NCBI GenBank assembly: GCA_900314935.1
Contig: OMXE01000019.1
Location: forward strand, 1 to 50,334
Reading direction: 5' to 3'
Source of the DNA: an uncultured Prevotella sp.
Lineage (GTDB): Bacteria; Bacteroidota; Bacteroidia; Bacteroidales; Bacteroidaceae
Length of the DNA: 50,334 nt
Positions 46,205-50,334 of this stretch are shown here, in pieces. Both the position numbers and the translations under genes were made by a program. Below the pieces are notes generated by a model. It made no database searches. It was given only the letters and a program-made list of their open reading frames with translations, and was not told the origin of the DNA. The stretch's first letter is position 1. Every line of letters begins with the position of its first letter.

Positions 46205-47374
46205 ATGAAACAGAACAAATCTATTTACCTTATCCCAGTGATGCTATGCTTCTTCTGCATGGGCTTCGTGGATCTGGTGGGCATAGCCTCCAACTATGTG
46301 AAGGAAGACCTCGGATTGTCGGACTCTATGGCCAATGTGTTCCCCTCACTGGTGTTCTTCTGGTTCCTCATCTTCAGCGTTCCCACGGGTATGCTGATGA
46401 ACAAGATAGGGCGAAAGAAGACTGTCTTGCTGTCGCTGGTGGTTACTGTGATATCCCTGCTGCTGCCGCTCTTCGGCGAGAACTTCAGTATCATGCTCGT
46501 GGCCTTCTCGCTGTTAGGTATCGGTAATGCGCTGATGCAGACATCCCTGAACCCGCTGGTATCAACGGTCATGGGTGGAGGTAATCTCGCTTCAACCCTC
46601 ACCTTCGGACAGTTCGTCAAGGCCATCGCCTCGTTCTCGGCTCCTTATCTGGCCATGTGGGGTGCTACGAAACTTATTCCTGAGTTCGGACTCGACTGGC
46701 GTGTGCTGTTCGGCATCTTCCTCGTGGTGGGTGTGCTCTCAGCCCTGCTGCTCTTCGTCACCCCTATCGAGGAGCCCCCTATCGAGGGTAAGCCTTCCAC
46801 CTTCGTGGAGTGCTTCAAGCTCTTGGGAACCCCCATCGTACTGCTGTCGTTCCTTGGTATTATGTGCCATGTGGGAATCGACGTAGGTACCAATACAACC
46901 GCTCCGAAGATCCTGATGGAACGACTCGGCATGTCGCTCAACGATGCGGCTTTTGCCACCTCGCTCTACTTTATCTTCCGTACCATCGGTTGTCTCACCG
47001 GCTCGTTCTTCCTCCGTGTACTGAAGATGCGCACCTTCTTCATCATCAGTGTCATCATGATGGCCTTGTCCATGTGCGGACTGTTCTTCGGAACGGAGAA
47101 ATGGTTGCTCTATACCGCCATTGCCCTCGTAGGCTACGGTAACTCGAACGTCTTCTCCATGTGCTTCGCCACCGCTCTTGAGTCCATGCCCGAGAAGCAG
47201 AACGAGGTGTCTGGTCTGATGATCATGGGTCTCTTCGGCGGAACCATCTTCCCCCTCATCATGGGCTTCATGAGCGACGCTATGGGACAGGCTGGTGCCG
47301 TACTGGTCATGGCTGTCGGTGTCGTTTATCTGTTCACCTATATAAGAAGACTCTCCCCCAACCCCTCCCTCTAG
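46205..47374 (+). CDS. MFS sugar porter (probable fructose importer)
   Basis: The 389-residue inner-membrane protein has 12 predicted helices, the loop 2-3 motif GMLMNKIGRKKT and the long central loop (EEPPIEGKPSTFVEC). It looks like a FucP-family proton symporter and occupies the same place as BT1758 in the B. thetaiotaomicron fructan locus, between GH32 genes and fructokinase. Its last residues, SPNPSL, and its stop codon lie in a G-rich palindrome, so the C-terminus may have been altered by that insertion. Confidence 0.88.
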   Translation: MKQNKSIYLIPVMLCFFCMGFVDLVGIASNYVKEDLGLSDSMANVFPSLVFFWFLIFSVPTGMLMNKIGRKKTVLLSLVVTVISLLLPLFGENFSIMLVAFSLLGIGNALMQTSLNPLVSTVMGGGNLASTLTFGQFVKAIASFSAPYLAMWGATKLIPEFGLDWRVLFGIFLVVGVLSALLLFVTPIEEPPIEGKPSTFVECFKLLGTPIVLLSFLGIMCHVGIDVGTNTTAPKILMERLGMSLNDAAFATSLYFIFRTIGCLTGSFFLRVLKMRTFFIISVIMMALSMCGLFFGTEKWLLYTAIALVGYGNSNVFSMCFATALESMPEKQNEVSGLMIMGLFGGTIFPLIMGFMSDAMGQAGAVLVMAVGVVYLFTYIRRLSPNPSL

Positions 47375-47504
47375 GGAGGGGAGTAGATAGACTCTTCCAA
47401 CAATAATCAACAAGAATTCAATATAAACAATATAACAACAATGAATATGGAAAAGCAAAATGTAACTTCACCCCTCCATCACAGGGAGGGGCAAGGGGAG
47501 GGTC
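47349..47504. repeat. Inverted pair of G-rich palindromes (copies d and e) spanning the porter-fructokinase junction
   Basis: Copy d (47362-47381) ends the porter gene in reverse orientation; copy e (47471-47491) lies in fructokinase codons 11-17. The segments 47349-47370 and 47483-47504 are complementary over most of 22 positions (four mismatches). They can form a long stem whose loop contains the fructokinase start codon. Confidence 0.75.
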
Positions 47505-48379
47505 TCCGGTATATAGTAGGACTCGGAGAAGTCCTCTGGGATGTACTTCCCGAAGGTAAGAAACTGGGTGGTGCTCCTGCCAATTTTGCCTATCATGCAG
47601 GTCAGTTCTTAGGTAGCGACAACACCATTGCCATTAGTGCGTTAGGCGAGGATAAGCTGGCCGATGAGACCATCGAGGCTTTGAAGGAGCACGACTTGAA
47701 CTGTATGCTGCCTCGGGTGCCCTATCCCACGGGCACCGTGCAGGTGCAGCTTGACGAGCAGGGCATTCCCACGTACGATATCAAGGAGAACGTGGCATGG
47801 GACAATATCCCCTTCAACGAGGATATCCAGAACATCGCCCGTAACTGTCGTGCCGTTTGCTTCGGTTCATTGGCGCAGCGCAACGTGGTGAGCAGGGAAA
47901 CCATCCATAAGTTCCTCGATGCCACACCAGCCGACTGTATGAAGATCTTCGACATCAACCTGCGTCAGCAGTTCTACACCCAAGAGGTGATACGTGAGTC
48001 GCTGCAGCGTTGCAACGTCTTGAAGATCAACGACGAGGAGCTCGTGCTCATCGGTCGTATGTTCGGCTATCCCGGCTTGGACATGGAGAACAAGTGCTGG
48101 CTCATCCTGGGTAAGTACAACCTTGACATGCTGGTGCTCACTTGTGGCACCAACGGCTCCTACGTCTTCACGCCAGGCGTGATGTCTTTCCAGAAGACAC
48201 CCAAGGTACAGGTGGCCGATACGGTTGGTGCAGGCGATTCCTTCACGGGTTCCTTCTGCGCCTCCATCCTGAACGGCAAACCCGTTCCCGAAGCCCACAT
48301 GAAGGCCGTGGAAGTCTCCGCATTCGTATGCACCCAGAACGGGGCCATGCCTACGCTGCCTGCTGAACTCCTCAAATAG
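47441..48379 (+). CDS. PfkB-family fructokinase
   Basis: The 312-residue cytosolic kinase phosphorylates fructose to fructose-6-phosphate, feeding glycolysis. Motifs: GLGEVLWDVLPEGKKLGGAPANFAYH (substrate site), TVQVQLDEQGIPTYDI, DINLRQQFY and the PfkB signature 2 DTVGAGDSFTGSF with catalytic Asp. Residues about 10-21 (SPLHHREGQGEG) are encoded by a G-rich palindrome and are not part of the normal fold; the conserved sequence starts at RYIVGLGE. Last gene of the fructan operon. Confidence 0.93.
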   Translation: MNMEKQNVTSPLHHREGQGEGLRYIVGLGEVLWDVLPEGKKLGGAPANFAYHAGQFLGSDNTIAISALGEDKLADETIEALKEHDLNCMLPRVPYPTGTVQVQLDEQGIPTYDIKENVAWDNIPFNEDIQNIARNCRAVCFGSLAQRNVVSRETIHKFLDATPADCMKIFDINLRQQFYTQEVIRESLQRCNVLKINDEELVLIGRMFGYPGLDMENKCWLILGKYNLDMLVLTCGTNGSYVFTPGVMSFQKTPKVQVADTVGAGDSFTGSFCASILNGKPVPEAHMKAVEVSAFVCTQNGAMPTLPAELLK

Positions 48380-48531
48380 CGGCTAACGCCGCTTGGTGGC
48401 GCGGTGGCGCGTGGGTGCGGTGGCGCGAGATATGCTTCGAGTACAAGTAGTTTGATAATGTATAAGACATATGATTACTGTATCTCTGAGGTGTTCTCGT
48501 ACCCCCGCACCACCGCGCCACCGCGCCACCG
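48378..48531. repeat. Terminator-like hairpin and GC-rich inverted repeats after the fructan operon
   Basis: AGCGGC-TAAC-GCCGCT (48378-48393) follows the fructokinase stop. Then a GGTGGCGC array (48395-48430) is mirrored by its reverse complement (CACCGCGCCACCG words, 48495-48531) about 65 nt later. Local GC is far above the surroundings. No gene is supported in 48380-48657. Confidence 0.75.
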
Positions 48532-48657
48532 AAGTTATCCTCCTTCCACAAAAAACATTCCACAAAAACCGCCCAATTAACAACCTTTAACCCTCCCCCG
48601 TGCAAGATTTCTACCCTTTCCGCATTTATAAGGCAGATGAATCTAAAAACAACGGAT

Positions 48658-49938
48658 ATGAAAAAGGTTTTGTTTTACGGAATAACCATGATGGCAATGA
48701 GCAGCTTGTTGCTGTCGTGTTCCTCTTCTGAGGATGTGGTGGATCTTGGTACGACCAAGCAAATGGTGAATATGGTGGCTGACCCTAAGCCGGTACAGCT
48801 GACAGAGGCTCAACGGGTGTTTGCCAACGATAATAACCAGTTCACACTGAACTTCCTGAAGACGGTGAACGAAACCGATAAAAGCGGTAAGAGCTTTATC
48901 TACTCACCGCTCAGCATCACCTATGTATTGGGCATGGTGAACGATGCGGCTACGGGGCAGACCGAACAGGAGCTGGAACAGGTGCTTGGCTTCCACGAAG
49001 GAGGTATCCAGGCGGTGAACGACTACTGCAAGAACCTCATCGACAACCTGCCGCAGGTGGATAACAAGGTAACGCTGAACATCGCCAACGCCATATTCCT
49101 GAACAAGAGATATACCTTGAAGCAGCAGTTCGAGAAGGATATGCAGAAGTACTACGATGCGAAGGCCGAGGCGCTCGACTTCTCTTCATCCAGTACACTC
49201 GGTCGCATCAACGGCTGGTGTAATGAAAAGACAAAGGGCATGATTCCCACCATTTTGGACGAAGTAGATCCCAGAATGATGTCTTACTTGCTCAATGCCA
49301 TCTACTTCAAGGCCGACTGGACTTCAAAGTTCGACCCGAAGAACACCAAGGAAGAGCAGTTCCAGATGGAAAATGGCTCCACCAAGCTGCCCATGATGCA
49401 CCAGAACGTGCTGATCAGATACGTGAAGAACGACACCTGTTCTGCCGTTGAGATTCCTTATGGTAATGGCATGTGGAGCATGTTCGTCATGCTACCTGAA
49501 GAGGGTAAGACCACCAACGACGTTATCGACTATCTTGCACAAACCACACCTGTGTATGGTTCCCGACCTTATGAAGTGGATTTGAAACTGCCGCGCTTCG
49601 AGACATCATCCGATACGAATGACGTAGATGGTAATCTGATAGGACTCCTGAATAAGATGGGCATCAACCTGGCTTTCGATTCGCAACGGGCAGAGATTCC
49701 CAACATGTGCGACAAAAACGTCTATATCAACATGATGCGCCAGAAGGCAAAGATCAAGGTGAACGAGGAGGGCTCAGAGGCCGCCGCAGTAACGGTGGCA
49801 GGTATGATGGCTAATTCTGCCGCCCCTACCGAACCCCTCAAGGCCATCTTCCATGCCAACCGTCCCTTCGTCTATGTCATCCGCGAAGCCTCTTCCGGCA
49901 TCATCCTGTTCGTCGGGAAGTTCACCGGGGTGCTTTAG
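48658..49938 (+). CDS. Serpin-family protease inhibitor, lipoprotein
   Basis: Serpins trap serine or cysteine proteases by a large conformational change. The 426-residue protein has a lipobox (LLSC, Cys21), then a full serpin fold: FIYSPLSITYVLGMVNDAATGQT, LNAIYFKADWTSKF, MMHQ. The hinge is VNEEGSEAAAVTVAG, with the small residues an inhibitory serpin needs, followed by the reactive loop and the HANRPFVYVIREASSGIILFVGKF C-terminus. ATG 48658 is preferred because it gives a standard lipoprotein signal; 48637 is an alternative that adds 7 residues. Likely at the cell surface, guarding against host or competitor proteases. Confidence 0.92.
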   Translation: MKKVLFYGITMMAMSSLLLSCSSSEDVVDLGTTKQMVNMVADPKPVQLTEAQRVFANDNNQFTLNFLKTVNETDKSGKSFIYSPLSITYVLGMVNDAATGQTEQELEQVLGFHEGGIQAVNDYCKNLIDNLPQVDNKVTLNIANAIFLNKRYTLKQQFEKDMQKYYDAKAEALDFSSSSTLGRINGWCNEKTKGMIPTILDEVDPRMMSYLLNAIYFKADWTSKFDPKNTKEEQFQMENGSTKLPMMHQNVLIRYVKNDTCSAVEIPYGNGMWSMFVMLPEEGKTTNDVIDYLAQTTPVYGSRPYEVDLKLPRFETSSDTNDVDGNLIGLLNKMGINLAFDSQRAEIPNMCDKNVYINMMRQKAKIKVNEEGSEAAAVTVAGMMANSAAPTEPLKAIFHANRPFVYVIREASSGIILFVGKFTGVL

Positions 49939-49964
49939 AACCGAGTAGAGGAGTGTTTTCCAAC

Positions 49965-50016
49965 CAGCCTGATTTCACCCACTTATCAGCCTGATTTCAC
50001 CCACTTATCAGCCTTC
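49965..50016. repeat. 22-nt tandem repeat after serpin
   Basis: CAGCCTGATTTCACCCACTTAT at 49965-49986 and 49987-50008, followed by a partial third CAGCCT. It sits 27 nt after the serpin stop. Confidence 0.85.
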
Positions 50017-50090
50017 TAACCCATCGTTACAAGGCTTGTAGGAATTCGAAGTAAAACTAACGTCGTGAAGGTGTGAAGGATGTAATATCA

Positions 50091-50167
50091 CCCCATTAAA
50101 TTCCTCCGCCACGATTCTTCTGGTAATCATGTAATTACACTGATATAGCGGAGGAATATGAGTGGGG
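50091..50167. repeat. Extended hairpin in the gene-free right end
   Basis: Outer arms CCCCA/TGGGG (50091-50095, 50163-50167) and inner arms ATTCCTCCGC (50100-50109) / GCGGAGGAAT (50148-50157), with a TGTAATTACA dyad in the loop. Apart from this and the tandem repeat, 49939-50334 shows no gene; a leader or terminator of a neighbouring gene outside the window is possible. Confidence 0.6.
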
Positions 50168-50334
50168 CTTAAACACCAAAATCTAACCCATCGATTTAAA
50201 ATGTTCTCAAATTTGTGAGTAACAGAAAGTATTCTTATCTTCTATGTTGCTTTCCAAATAATTGGAAAATATTTATTGTTTATTAACTGTTTGTATTCAA
50301 TCACTTAGCATGATGCCCATTAGTAAGATGACTT

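Overview
The window looks like chromosomal DNA of a Bacteroidales species, most probably Prevotella/Segatella. The reasons are: promoters of the Bacteroidetes type (TTTG, about 19-20 nt, TAnnTTTG) in front of most transcription units; almost no Shine-Dalgarno sequences; a fused SecDF; the DUF4271-hemD-rnpA-yidD-tyrS cluster; SusC/SusD pairs; and abundant small intergenic repeats. No rRNA, insertion sequence or CRISPR array was seen. There is one tRNA, tRNA-Gln(UUG).

Layout. 0.3-2.2 kb (+): ruvB, coaD, ybeY. 2.2-8.1 kb (-): a four-gene unit of two tandem GNAT-like acyltransferase paralogues, topoisomerase IV subunit B and an S41 protease. 8.1-8.7 kb: a divergent, repeat-rich gap with a pure A/T block between 35-nt inverted arms. 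8.7-18.7 kb (+): xerD, a DUF2975/XRE pair, an M16 protease, metK, then DUF4271-hemD-rnpA-yidD-tyrS. 18.8-26.1 kb: tRNA-Gln, HU (-), a rhomboid protease, an EEP-family protein, secDF, enolase (-).

26.3-32.6 kb is accessory and in flux. It holds a two-domain RidA-like gene under an array of promoter-like repeats, a truncated esterase, and an AT-rich cluster of apparently orphan immunity genes (barstar-like, two Imm32-like) plus a lipoprotein. Hairpin repeats bound these genes, and the cluster abuts an ORF6N gene that is broken at the junction. Next comes an 812-nt gene-free stretch with a 27-nt direct repeat exactly 600 nt apart, which encloses a large CCTAAC-based cruciform.

32.6-48.4 kb (+) is a polysaccharide utilization region. 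It starts with a CE6-CE1 bimodular esterase. A fructan locus follows: a membrane regulator (periplasmic sugar-binding domain, one membrane helix, AraC domain, no kinase), susC, susD, a DUF4960 glycan-binding lipoprotein, two GH32 enzymes, an MFS sugar porter and a PfkB fructokinase. The proposed flow is levan/inulin capture and cutting at the surface, import by SusCD, periplasmic release of fructose, import by the MFS porter and phosphorylation. 48.6-50.3 kb: a lipoprotein serpin and a structured, gene-free tail.

The strongest unexplained signals are four repeat systems: a promoter-carrying mosaic repeat at four loci, two of which seem to drive leaderless mRNAs; a G-rich palindrome that has entered coding sequence at four genes; the CTCACA hairpins around the immunity cluster; and the CCTAAC cruciform. 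The kinase-less regulator next to the fructan genes is the most interesting protein. All functional calls are from reading the sequence; no database search was run.
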